Source: Humulus lupulus (taxonomy: Eukaryota; Streptophyta; Magnoliopsida; Rosales; Cannabaceae). From it: a DNA stretch of 64,000 nt. Made by a program: the position numbers and the translations under genes. Position 1 is the first letter of the stretch, and every line of letters begins with the position of its first letter. This document shows positions 32,798-44,310 of the stretch, piece by piece. Below the pieces are notes generated by a model. That model searched no databases, was not told the origin of the DNA, and saw only the letters and a program-made list of their open reading frames with translations. Location: NCBI RefSeq assembly GCF_963169125.1, contig NC_084793.1, positions 44,077,578-44,141,577 on the forward strand, read 5' to 3'.

Positions 32798-33213
32798 TGG
32801 ACAATTCTTTTATAGGGACCTCACTTTAAGCCTAACTGGTGAAGCTCTCAGTATTCTTGACCCGTGAATAGTTTTCAGTGCGATTTTTTTATGACCGTGT
32901 ATATTGTAGCTATTTAGAGCATCCTACAAATTTTCAGAAAATTCTGAAGTGTTTACAGTACCGAAAACTAAGTTCAAACATTTTGTCGCACGCATGACTA
33001 ATTTTTTTTATGCGTGTGGAAAGTAATATGTTTGAACCTAATTTTCGGTACTGTAAATTATTCAGAATTTTCTAAAAATTTGCAGGATGCTCTAAACAAC
33101 TACAATATATACGGTCATAAAATAAATTATGTCGAAATCTGTTCACATATTGAGAACATTAAAGAGCCACACCAATAAAACTTAAAAGTGAAATCCTACA
33201 TAAAAATTATCCG
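32798..33213. mobile_element. Foldback MITE copy 2
   Basis: Long inverted arms: gtatattgtagctatttaga on the left and its complement near 33090-33115 on the right, plus matching outer ends around cacttttaag/ctttaag. The central loop has gcacgcatgactaattt. Related to copies 1 and 3. Confidence 0.65.
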
Positions 33214-33898
33214 ATATATATTATATTCATTCTTAAAAATGAATGAAGCTGTAATTTTGAAAAAGAAAAATAAATAAAAAATGTGCATAAAAGTCACGCA
33301 ATAATTATATTTCGACAAATCGCCAAACTAGGTGATGTTTATTCTAGAACAGATTAGAAAACAAATCAAGCAAATTAATATAAAGTCACAAAGTTTATAT
33401 CTCTAGGATCGATTATGATCAATTCTAACCAAACAAAGCATTAATTCATCACTTCGTGGATATCTTTGTCAATCAGTGCCACAATTAGTGTTCACTTATG
33501 AAAATGATGAGTGTGGTGACATATATTTATCGGGCAATTTTAATGGTTATTCTTTATAGATGGTTATTTTAATATTAACTATTAAATTAAGATTATTGAT
33601 TCATATTAATAATTGTTAATTAATATTTCTAAAAGTAAATTTTAATTTTTTCAAATTTTTGGAATAGTTGCTTGATAATATGGTGGTGACATATTTATTT
33701 ATTAAAGAATAAAAAAATTATTTAATATTCATTCTCAATTCTTTCTCCATTCTTGATTCATTCATTTTATCTATTTTTTGAGAAAAAAAAATCGTTTTGG
33801 AATTAATGGAAATAATTAATGTAGTGATTATCTTTCAAATTAATGTTTATTGCCTAATTAATCTAAAAAATTCAAAATTATTGATATAATATATTTTA
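33214..33898. other. AT-rich intergenic stretch
   Basis: Nothing recognisable beyond low-complexity A/T runs. Confidence 0.4.
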
Positions 33899-34261
33899 GG
33901 GTTTATACTTTTTTTGACCCTGTGTTTTCTCTCATTACCTGTTTGGACCCTATGTTTTGACAAATTATTTTTTGGACCCTATGTTTTGTAAAATGATTAA
34001 AATAGAACCATAAACTCAATTTTGATGAAGAAAAAATTGAATATAACAACACAGTTTTTAAGCATAATGATTTTATTTTTGTTCTAAATTGTTAGTTTGG
34101 TAAATTATTTGTGATTTTAGTTGAGAAAACATTGACCAAAATCGGGTTTAGGGTTCTATTTTAACCATTTTACAAAACATAGGGTTCAAAAAGTAATTTG
34201 CCAAAACACAGGGTCCAAACAGGTAATGAAAAAAAACACAAGGTTCAAAAAGGTATAAACC
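33899..34261. mobile_element. Mutator-like MITE with long terminal inverted repeats
   Basis: Inverted arms of about 110 bp start ggtttatac on the left and its complement gtataaacc on the right, each with several gaccctgtgttttg-like words. The 10-mer atatatttta flanks the element on both sides (33889-33898 and 34262-34271). A 9-10 bp duplication with long arms is the Mutator pattern. No coding sequence. Confidence 0.75.
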
Positions 34262-34390
34262 ATATATTTTATTTATTTATTTTCATTATTATTATAATCA
34301 TTCATCATCAAAAACTTGTTTAGTAATTTATGGTGACCATCATGATTAATAAGCATGGAGAAGTACTTCATATATATATATATATATATA

Positions 34391-34814
34391 AGGTAATTCT
34401 ATGGTGCATACCTGAAAAGATATGTACCGGTGCATGCCTTTTGTGACATTTTGTATTTCTCGGCTCGTGAACAGTTTTCAGAGCGATTTTTTTTATGACT
34501 GTGTTTATTGTAGTTATTTAGAGCATCCTGCAAATTTTCAGAAAATTTCGAATAATTTACAGTGCCGAAAATTAGGTTCAAACTGATTGTTTTCCACGCG
34601 TATAAAAAAAATTAATTACGAGTGCAACATGTTTGAACTTAGATTTCGGCACTGTAAATTATTCGGAATTTCCTGAAAATTTGCAGGATACTCTAAATAA
34701 CTACAATAAACACGATCATACAAAAAATCGCATCGAAAACTATGCACGAACCGGAAAACACAAAAAGTCACAAAAAGTATGCATATGTACATAAGGTATG
34801 CACCATAGCAATAC
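34391..34814. mobile_element. Foldback MITE copy 3 (best preserved)
   Basis: Arms of about 190 bp: the left outer end ctatggtgcatacct has its complement aggtatgcaccatag on the right, and the inner arms share tattgtagttatttagag. It follows a TA microsatellite (34371-34390). No coding sequence. Confidence 0.75.
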
Positions 34815-34919
34815 TCATATATGTATAATAAGGATATATCATTTGAAGTGTCAGTTGGAGTCTAAAAAAATGTCATGTTGGTGTGTACGTACGTAGGCTG
34901 GCGAAAAATGGCAGCCAAC

Positions 34920-35667
34920 TAGAGCTGTAAATACGGGTCGGGCTTTTGAGCACGGCACGAAACCGACACGAGCCCGGGAGGCACGAGCACGACACAGCAC
35001 GAAAAAATATGGGCTTGGGCCAAGCACGACACGAAAAAATATGGGCTTGGGCTTAGCACGGCACGACAAGCCCGAAGGCACGACACGAAAGCGCGAACAA
35101 ACTAGCCCGAAAGCACGACACGATAAAAAACCCGATATTTTGACATTAATAATCATAATAAATTTGTATATGTCAATAATTAATAAATTAAAATGATAAT
35201 ATATGTCTTATTTTTCTCAATGTTTATATTTTTATAATTATATTAATTTATTTTAAGATTTGTTAGTTAAATTTTTAGCATTTATTAGTAGGTATTAAAA
35301 TTCTAATAATTATCTTTGATATAATTTTGTGTAAAATATTGTTAAAAAGTATATAAAAATATCTAAAATTATAATTTAAACAAAGAAATGTATTTAGTTT
35401 GGTGGTAAGTTCATTGATGGTTAAAGAGGAGGTGGAGGGTTCAATTCTCCATTCTCACATTTTTTAGCAAAAAAAAAATGGGCCAGCCCGAATAAGGAAA
35501 GTGGGCCGGGCCGACTTGGGCCCGACACGACATGGGTCGGGCCCATAGGTCATGCTGGGCCTACTCTTTCAAAAATGGGTCGGCCCGGCACGAATTGAAT
35601 ATGGGCTGGGTCCAGCCCAAATTTATCGGAGGCACAAAAATGTGGGCTGCCCACATTTACATCTCTA
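34920..35667. mobile_element. hAT-type MITE with 8-bp target duplication
   Basis: The ends tagagctgtaaat (34920-34932) and atttacatctcta (35655-35667) are inverted with one mismatch. The 8-mer cagccaac flanks it at 34912-34919 and 35668-35675. Both arms carry GC-rich words such as gggtcgggc and gcacgacacga (34925-35125, 35480-35640), while the centre is AT-rich. hAT elements make 8-bp duplications. No transposase is present. Open frames over this stretch come from the GC-rich arms. Confidence 0.85.
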
Positions 35668-35675
35668 CAGCCAAC

Positions 35676-36224
35676 TACGATGCTTTGACGATGACGAAAT
35701 CTATTGTATGTCAAAACAATCCTTTCAATTACAACCAAACCAAGAGGATCACGTCGTCCACCATACTATTACTCTTTTCCCCAAACAAGGTCGAATTATG
35801 CTGCTTTTCTACTTCTTCCCTTTCATGTTTCCAACTTAACCATTTTTCCAACAAAACAAAATATCACAAATTAATAAACTTTCTTTTAACTCAAATTTCA
35901 AAGATTTCACATTTTGGCTTCAACACAAATCAACGTGAAATACGGTCAAATCAATTTCGTGTCCGTCACGTGTCTAGAACACTCAAAAACTAGTTTTTTT
36001 TTCTTTCTTTCATTAAACATAACCAGCTGAGAAGCACGTGATGGAAAAGTGGGCTGCTCATTTGCTGGAGCGCCTTTTTTATCTTATAATAACAATTATT
36101 ACTGGATTGTATTAATTACTATTTTCATAAAATTGCTTATTTAAAAATTAATTTAATTATATTTGGCAGTGATAAGAATTATAGAGTTCCATCTAAAAAT
36201 TAATTAGTGATTAGTGGAGTTACA
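35676..36224. other. Intergenic stretch without recognisable gene
   Basis: Mixed-composition sequence. The open frame 35532-35993 overlaps the hAT MITE arm and has no recognisable domain, so it is not called. Confidence 0.4.
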
Positions 36225-36741
36225 CATATAATCTAATTTTTTTTATATGACGGTATACATTATAGTTATTTAGGACTTTCTACCAGTTTTTAGAAAATTA
36301 CGAATAATTTATAGCACAGAAAACAAACTTCAAAATAACTTGTTTCACGCTTGTATAAAACAAACTTCAAAATAACTTGTTTCTTAATTTTCAGCACTAT
36401 AAATTATTTAGAATTTCTCAAAAATTTATAGGGATTCTAAATAACTACATTGTACACCGTCATATAAAAAAAATTGGATTGTAATCTATCCATGTACCAA
36501 AAACACAAAAACAAGTTATTTTGAAGCCTATTTCATACGAGCGTGAAACAAATTATTTTGAAGTCTTTTTCGGCACTGTAAATTATTTGGAATTTCCTAA
36601 AAATTTATGAGATGCCCACTATAACTATAGTGTACACTGTCATATAAAAAAATTTGATTGTAATTTATTCACGTGCTAAAAACATAAATGTCCCTACGGG
36701 TAAGGGCAAAAACCATGACCCTACCAAAGAATTTTCCTATA
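36225..36741. mobile_element. Foldback MITE copy 4 with an extra arm
   Basis: A left arm (36230-36320), an inverted right arm (36390-36500) and a second right-type arm (36560-36741) share the family core. The outer right end (aaagaattttcctata) abuts the next copy. Confidence 0.5.
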
Positions 36742-36786
36742 TATATAGGAAAATTCTTTGGTAGGGTCATGGTTTTTGCCCTTACC
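36699..36786. repeat. Perfect 88-bp palindrome at a MITE junction
   Basis: Two 43-base arms are exact inverse complements around a TA-rich centre (cctatatatatagg). It forms where the right end of one foldback MITE touches the left end of the next. Confidence 0.85.
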
Positions 36787-37120
36787 AGTAGTGTACATTG
36801 AAGTTATAATAGGCATCCACCAGTTTTTTAGAAATTCAAAATAATTTATAGTGTCAAAATCATGGTTCAAACAGTCAATTGCACGCATGTTTGATTTTTT
36901 TTTTTTTATACGTGTCTAAAATAGACTGTTTGAACCTTGATTTCGACACCTAAATTATTTGCAATTTTTTTGAAATTGGTAATATGCATGCTATAACTAT
37001 CATATACATCGTCATATATAAAAAAAAAAAACTAGGCTATAATTTCTCCAGGTACCAGAAATAGAAATGCCCCTACTGATAAGGCCAAAAATAATGCCCC
37101 TACCAAAGAAGCTCTCTTAT
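36742..37120. mobile_element. Foldback MITE copy 5
   Basis: The left end ttctttggtagggtcatg has a matching inverted right end with catgcccctaccaaaga-like sequence near 37095-37110. The inner arms share the family core, with the loop around 36880-36920. Confidence 0.65.
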
Positions 37121-37199
37121 ATCTCTTTTTATATATATATATATATAATAAATATGTGTATTTAACCTTTTTTTTTTAACGGGTTTTTTTTGTTAACTT

Positions 37200-37570
37200 T
37201 AACGGAATAAAACAAATATTTAACAAAATATACATTTAAAATTATTATTATAATAATAAATAATACAAAACTAGATGTTTAATAAATATATTAATATAAA
37301 TTCAAATGTTATAAACTAATATATAATACAAGACTAGATATTTAATAATTATATTAATATAAAGCAAATATTATAAATATTATTATTATAATAACAATAT
37401 ATAATCCTATTTTTTATAAATTTCGTAGAATAAATATTTAGTAATTATATTAATATAAATTCTAATGTTATATCATTATTATAATAATATGTAAGACTAC
37501 ATATTTAATAATTATTTTAATATAAATTCAAATGTTATAAAATATCATTATTATAATAATATATAACACA
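37200..37570. repeat. AT-rich tandem repeat array, about four units
   Basis: A unit of roughly 65-90 bp, carrying agatatttaataattatatt and attcaaatgttataa, recurs about four times with changes, beginning near 37266, 37329, 37420 and 37490. Confidence 0.6.
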
Positions 37571-37933
37571 TAATATTAATTTTTCTTAAAAATTTTATCA
37601 TTTATATTTTAAAGAAAACATGTTACTTTTTTATTTCTTTATCTAACTTATATAAATATATATTCATATTAAATAACAACAAAAATTATAAATACATTAT
37701 ATATAAGTGTCGTGTGTGTATAAATAGTATGATTGTGTAACTATATAAAAAATTAGAATAACATTTTTCTTCGATCAATAATATATAGCTTCTTCTACAA
37801 TTGTTGATGTGTGATTTGAATAATATCATAAATATTATATACCTTAAATAGGGGTAGTTTGTGATTTAAAATGCTATTATATTATTCTTTTTTTAAAAGA
37901 ACTATAAACAATGTTTTGGTTTGATTTTTTTTA

Positions 37934-38950
37934 GAATAAATAACATTTTCCCCCGAACTATTACTATTATATGATCGTGCCCCCCGAATGATTTGCAATG
38001 TTGAAAACTCCCCCCGAACTATGCACGTTACTGAAATATGGGACTTTTGTTCGATTTTGTCCTAAGTGGCTAACAGATTGATGATGTGGCATTTTGTAAG
38101 TTGATGTGGCACTGTTATGTGTACAATAATTAGCAATTTTACCCCCCAAACTTTAACCACTACCAAATTATGCTCTTTTTAGTCAAACTAATTTAATTTT
38201 CTTTAAGAAAGCCTAATTTTGTTTCTTAAAAATAATAATTATATCCTTAAAAAAAATTAAAAAAAATCATTTTAAAAGATTAAGAAAATAAACAATATTA
38301 AAAGTTTTAAATTAATTAAATAAATTTTCAAATACTCAAAAATAAAAAATCTAATTAATAACAAATAACTTTTTTTTTACTTTTTCTTTTCTTTTACAAT
38401 ATAAAATAAATATATCTTAAAATAAAAATTAAAAATAAATCCTAAAACAAAGTTTGTCCCCCTTCGTCCTCCTCCTCTTAAATTAAAATTTTTTTTTTAT
38501 TTAAGTCATTCGTCATTTTATCATCCTCTTTAATTAAATATTTTTTCTTTGTTTTAGTGTTTATTTTAAATTTTCATTCTAAAATAGGTTTATTTTATTT
38601 TGTAAAAGAAAATAAAATATAAAAGTAAAAAAGAGTTATTTATTATTAATTAAAATTTTAATTTATTAAGGATTTAATTATTATTTTTAGGAAAAAAAAT
38701 TAATAAAAAGGGTATTATTTGGTAGCGTTCAAAGTTCGAGGGCAAAATTGCTAATTATTCTACACATGGCAGTGCCACATCAACAGACAAAATGTCACAT
38801 CATCAATCTTATAGCCACCCAGGACAAAATCTAACATAAGTCTCATATTTTAATCACGTACATAGTTCATGGGGAATTGTCAACATTGCAAATCATTCGG
38901 GGGGCACGATCATATAATAGTAAAAGTTCGGGGGAAAATGTTATTTATTC
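37934..38950. mobile_element. 1-kb hairpin (foldback) MITE
   Basis: The left end gaataaataacattttcccc is the inverse complement of the right end (38931-38950). Matching continues inward for at least 260 bases, with words such as gatcgtgccccccgaatgat, and apparently for most of each half. T-runs ending in A flank both sides, compatible with a 9-bp target duplication but low in complexity. No coding sequence. Confidence 0.75.
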
Positions 38951-39889
38951 TTTTTTTTTAAATATATTTATGCTATTAATTCATATATAATATTGTTTAT
39001 TTAAAATTTATATGGGAATCATAAAAGCATGATAAAAATCATTAATAAATTTTCTATATAAAACTAAGTAAACATGCATTATACTTTGCTTGCACTTAGT
39101 ATATATATTTTTATATTGGGATTGTATAAATTTTTCTATTCATTTATATATATAAAAATATATATATATATATATATATAAAAGTCTACCACATCCCATG
39201 AACCCATGTCTATTTGGGGAGCAACATAGTTTATACTATTTTATGATTTGATTTTTGTGCAATTGATGAATTTATCTTTGTCACCAATGAATTAAAATAA
39301 ATCTTAGATGATTTTTAATTAGAATATCCTAAGGTTAATTGCAATACTAATACTATTTATGCTCGATTTATTATTCAATGATGTTTTAGAGGGTGAGTTT
39401 AGTATGGTTGTACAATGGGAAAAAACTGTTGTAGTTGTAGTTGTAGGGAAAAGTAGTTGCAGCTGTGATATAAGGAAAAGTTGTTGAGTGTTTGGTAAAT
39501 TTTAAATTTTAATATGTTATTCATCTTATTAATATATTTGTTATAAATGATTTTGTTTATTTTAAATCACTAGTTTTGGTTTAATTTTTCAAAAACATTT
39601 GTGCTAGTTCATTTTTTTAGTTAATTTTAAACATTTTTGTTTATTTAAGTTTGATTTATACTGTGTATTCTAGAAAATACATTTCTTTTACATATTAAAC
39701 TAATTAGTTTATTTTTAAAATGTTTATAATATTGTGTACTTAACCAAGTTTGTTGTTATGTTTTATACATAATTGCTGGGTTATATATATATTTTTAATT
39801 GATAACTATTCTTGTTGTTTTTTAATTGTTTTTTTATTTGTTTAATGAATGTATTTTTGTAACTATAAATAGGTTTGAGATTTATATTT
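38951..39889. other. AT-rich stretch with microsatellite
   Basis: It holds a TA microsatellite at about 39147-39181 and a short gttgtagttgtagttgtag run near 39431-39449. No gene is seen. Confidence 0.45.
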
Positions 39890-40772
39890 CAAACCAGAGG
39901 ATAGGCCTGGTGGGAAGATTGTGTACACATCAGATTATGATCCTATAAAAGTGATCAAGTAGAATCTTTCGGATGAACAGCTTGCTATGTTGAGGGAATC
40001 GTCTGTTGGACACCTTATCAACATCAATCCTTTCAAATATTAGTCACAAATGTTGCACCATATGTTTTTCAGAGAGGTTAAACAACCTAACATTGAAGAG
40101 ATTTGGTATTATGTTGGTGACAAGAGGATTATGTTCAGTATTGCTGAGTTTGGTCTTGTAACTAGATTGAAGTGCGTTGGAGATGTTGATTTGTCTCGTT
40201 TTGCCCAAGTTGAAAATGAAATGTGTTACAGATACTTTCCTGACCAAACAATCAAGAATGAAGATATCAAGGATAGGTGTACAGTTAGGTATAGAAATGA
40301 TGATGTGGCTGTGAAGGTTGCTACGTTGCATCTAATAATCAACATTTTGCTTGCAAGGGATAAAAACAAACATGTTCATCCAAAATTGATCAATCTTTTT
40401 AGTTCTAATGATTACGAGGAATTCCCATGGGGCAAGATGGAATTTGAAGCAACATTCCCTTCTCTAGGGAAAGGTGTCAAGGGGAAGAATTTGAATAACG
40501 CTATATATGCTAAGAAGCACAAGGTTTTTAAAGGAAAGAAGTCAAACTACTTATACAAGTTAGAGGGTTTTTCTTGGGTATTCCAAGTCTCGGTATATGA
40601 GTGCATCAAGAACTTGAAGGAGAAAGACATTTGTGAATGGATCCCTATGGCACCATTTCACATTTGTATATGGAAAAACAATGGCACACCAACTGGTTAT
40701 TCGTTGGATAGGAGCATATTTTTGGGTCTTCTAAGGTATGATATGATTTTAAAGTATGCAAGAAGCTCCTAA
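39890..40772 (+). pseudogene. DUF1985-like protein, plant MULE-associated (broken N-terminus)
   Basis: The frame can be read from about 39890 (KPEDRPGGKIVYTSDYDP) with stops near 39960 and 40041, then an open run of about 240 codons from 40050. Motifs: FREVKQPNIEEIWYYV, MFSIAEFGLVTRLKC, RYFPDQTIKNEDI, LEGFSWVFQVSVYECI. These resemble the plant domain DUF1985, usually found with Ulp1-like peptidases carried by Mutator-like elements. I see no peptidase catalytic part downstream. It converges with the MULE transposase fragment at 42209-43144. Function unknown. Confidence 0.65.
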
Positions 40773-41619
40773 ATTACTCATTCAAAGGTGCTACAGACTC
40801 TCTTAATTTGACACATACACTAACAAGTAACCAAAGTAGTCAAAGTCTTCACTTTTTTCTCTAAGAACTCTCCCACGCTTACACATGTACCATTTCAAAT
40901 TCAAAACTCTTCAAATGGTTTCAATTATCACCAACATAGTCACTTAGTTCAAGCTTAATGTGACACTTATCATAGAAATTCAAAATTTAGTCCAATCCTA
41001 GCCTAAATATGCTCCACGCGCCTATGACTAAGCTTGGTCTTCAACCAAGTAAAACTTGGCTTTTTAATTAAACTTTGTTACCTATTTAATTAATTCATGA
41101 AAAAATTCACCTAATAAAACTATAGGGAATTTCAGTTATGACTAATAAAATTCAAATTTTGTGACTGATTTTAATGCCACATGTATACTTTTTAACCACC
41201 AAACAACATGTGCACATAATTCTTTATGTATGAAGTGATTGCGGAATATTTGTTATTAAATATGCCCAATATTTTTACATAGATGCATTGACAAGTTGCC
41301 TAAACTTTTACCCGTTGAAGCATTTAGGAACCAGCTAGTTGTTGATTTATATAATCATGCCACTCGTAAAAGTGTGGTTCTGATTGCAGTATAGACTTAT
41401 GTTTTTCTATATTTATGTTTTGATCAATATAAGTAACTATAGTGTTTAAAATACTTATATATTGTTATTATTTTAATTTTGTAGAACGATAATATTTTTA
41501 AATTCGAGTTACTCAATAATTATAAAATCTTTTGTCTATTGTAATAATTTTTTATTGAAATATACACATTATTTTGTGTTAAGTAGATTATTGCCCTGGA
41601 AAGAACATACAAATATTCA

Positions 41620-42205
41620 AAAATGTGTTTGTATAACAGTTACAATGTCAACAAGTACTTATATGAGATCATATCTAAAACCATTTATTTAGAACGGGCA
41701 ATAGTAATGTCTTAAGATCATTCAAAGTTTATATTGAATTATATAGACATGCAAGGAATAGTAATTTTAAACATTTTGGTTTATTGTTAATAAATTATAT
41801 GTTTCTTTTGAATATGATTTTTAAATAAAAAATATTAGTTTCGATAGAATTCTGTTAATCAGCTACATTTAGTTGTATCGAATTTATTTTTTAAGTTTAA
41901 GTTATTGTGAATAGTATTCTAAAAACTTTGGAAAAAAAGTATTATGTTTACAACTAAGAATTTAATTTGTAAACACTTTTGTTTATTATTATACGATTTG
42001 TACTGATCTAAACACTTTGTATTTTTTTTAAACTACATTAAAGTTATGAAAGAAAATATAGATATTCAAAAAACTCCATGAATAAAAGTTACATTGTCAA
42101 CAAGTGCTTATTTTGAACAAGTCCAAAAGCATTTATTCAAAAACTGTAATAGTAATGTCTTAAGATGATGTAGTAGTAAAGTTTATATTGAATTATATAA
42201 ATTTT
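41620..42205. repeat. Pair of diverged direct repeats, about 130 bp each
   Basis: About 41620-41755 and 42060-42205 share tattcaaaaa, ttacaatgtcaacaagt-like, atagtaatgtcttaagat and aaagtttatattgaattat in the same order, about 440 bp apart. Confidence 0.55.
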
Positions 42206-42208
42206 TTC

Positions 42209-43144
42209 CTATTTTCTTCCTTTCGTAGGCTTGAGCAGTGGTTTGTTTCTGCATGTTCTTCTGGTGTGACCCTTCAATTCACATCGATTGCAAGTTCTAT
42301 AAACCGTTGGCTCATTGAAACCCTTGTATCTTGTTTTCTTAGGCCGACTGGGACAACACTTTAAAACTGGTGGTAGAATGTAATGCTCCAATATCTCTTG
42401 TGGCAACTCCCATGAACGGTGGTCTCCTAAAGGTAGTATTGAATCCTCATAGGTTGCAATGTATGCATCTGTTTTGTAGTAGTAAGAGACATATTTGTAG
42501 CAGTTCAGATTTTTATGTATGATCACTGCCATTGCATATGAACATGGCATGTCATCGCATTGGAATCTTTGACAATTGCATGTTTTGTTCTCCATGTTGA
42601 CTATGTACTCTGTTTCTTCATCATGAACTGTAAAGACGAACATATTTGATGTTGCAACCTGCATTATTAAGCATATTTGTGAAATCCATATATTAAACTG
42701 TTTGGTTTATTTTTCGTTAAAAATAAACTAATTAATTTATACCTTTAATTGTGAACTTTCGTCTCCCCTTGTTTGAAGCATTTGATTTGGTACAAAAGTA
42801 AGTTTTATAAGTATTGCTGGAGCTATTGTTTTGTTGTTCAAATATCATTCTTGAACCAAATATCTTAATGATTCAACAAGAGTGCTTACAAGCAATTCCC
42901 TGACCTCTTTGATAGCCCTGTTGATCGATTCTGCTATGTTTGAAGTCATGGTGGAGTATCTGTTGTTGGCACTATAAAGCCTTGTGAAATTCTCTAACCC
43001 AACTTCATTGGTCAAGTATGTACGTATATGCTCGCCTATTCCATCAAGATCACCCATATATTTATCAAATTCAGCAAAGGTGTATGTGTTATGATTGGTT
43101 AAATACAAAAGATAAGTGTTAAAATACAAGTAAGGTATAAACAC
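42209..43144 (-). pseudogene. MULE transposase fragments with SWIM finger and zinc knuckle
   Basis: The upstream fragment (43144-42845) has FTRLYSANNRYSTMTSNIAE and INRAIKEVRELLVSTLVESL, matching the C-terminal part of MULE transposases. The downstream fragment (42664-42209) has a SWIM-type CNCQRFQCDDMPCSYAMAV, where the usual final His is Tyr, then CNRCELKGHTRRTCR, a CCHC knuckle. The 180 bases between hold frame breaks or an intron. The catalytic DDE half is missing upstream, where the sequence changes to an unrelated segment at about 43145. Confidence 0.75.
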
Positions 43145-43552
43145 TTAGTAAATTTCACATAGTGAAGATGTGAAATTTGAGCTTCGATTGGAGGCACTTT
43201 TAAAATGTAATTTTGGGTCCAAAGTGATGTATGAAAGTATCTAAGGGTTCCCAAAAAGTTTGGTAGCATTTAGAGTATTTTTAGGACCTGTGGAAGTGTC
43301 CAAAAACATAGAGGGTGGTGATACGTCGCCACCCAAGTGGTGTAGCATCGCCTGATGCTTAGGGTTTCAAGAAACCCTAACAGGTGATGTACTGCGTGCA
43401 TGCAGGTGATGCATCGCATGCATGCAGGTGACGCAATGCCTACTGTAGTACGTGAAATGTTCTTAATGAAGTGTTTTACAAGTCTAATCCTATTGGTTAG
43501 ACCTACTGACGATGCCTACTCTATATAAGGGTCAAAATAGTGTTTTGGAAGA
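43145..43552 (+). repeat. Candidate LTR fragment with TATA box
   Basis: Non-coding sequence with short repeats (tgcatgcaggtga) and ctatataaggg at 43521-43531, ending where element F starts. It looks like the promoter half of an LTR truncated by F, but I see no second copy, so the call is tentative. Confidence 0.35.
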
Positions 43553-44292
43553 TGTTGACGGGTTTTTCGCCAACAGTAGATTAAGAAATCCAATAACAAA
43601 GATATTAGTGCTCTTTTCTAAACCGTAATGAATTATTTGAATAACCTCTCACACTCAATATTTTACGTGGTTCAGTGGTTAAAATACACCTATTCCACGA
43701 GACAATATTATTAATCTCTTACAATTTTTGCAAAGTTTCTGTATTACAAAAAGCCATCCATTTTTCTGTCTATTATCCCTAATATTTACGTGAATTTTCC
43801 TAGAGAGGTTTGGGTAACTATGTGCATAAATATGGTAAACAGTCAATCAAGATAATTCCCATTTACATAGGGATACGATTGCCTATGGAAATTACTCCTG
43901 TTATCTCGGGCAATAAATGTGTAGTACAGCCTGGGCATTAATGAGCGTATAAGGGTACTCCAAGTCTTTCAGGATCCTTCAATGTGCGTCAAGATCAGGT
44001 TTCCACGAGCTAATCATCCTCATCGAGCTGGAGGTCGAAGAGTGAATGAACTCAAGTTCAGATTAAGTTCAGAGCATCCTAAAGGCGATATGGCCATCAC
44101 ATGTCTCGAACTGGATTATTTTCCTGAGAGGCGATCTAGAGATTATCTACATGTCGCACTGTCAAGTCTTAACTCGAGCTGCTCACATCAACGTTAGATA
44201 GATATTCTACTCTTCTACTTTTTCCACGTGTTTATCTGACGACTGTACTCCTAGCTGATTGATTGAGTCCACACTTATTTTGGGGTACAACA
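43553..44292 (-). repeat. 3' LTR of element F
   Basis: On the minus strand it starts TGTTGTACCCC immediately after a polypurine tract (agcttgggggacaaa) and ends with ..CGTCAACA. About 740 bp. Assigned by position, ends and likeness to the LTR edges of D. The second copy is outside the window. Confidence 0.65.
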
Positions 44293-44307
44293 TTTGTCCC
44301 CCAAGCT
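44293..44307 (-). promoter_or_regulatory. Polypurine tract of element F
   Basis: The minus strand reads agcttgggggacaaa just before the LTR start, as in elements A and D. Confidence 0.65.
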
Positions 44308-44310
44308 CTT

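Noticed and set aside
35532..35993. 153-residue + strand open frame
   Set aside because: Starts inside the right arm of the hAT MITE and runs into unrelated sequence. No domain.
41278..41395. Possible exon after the DUF1985-like frame
   Set aside because: A short readable stretch without clear splice partners or a recognised peptidase motif. Too weak to call.
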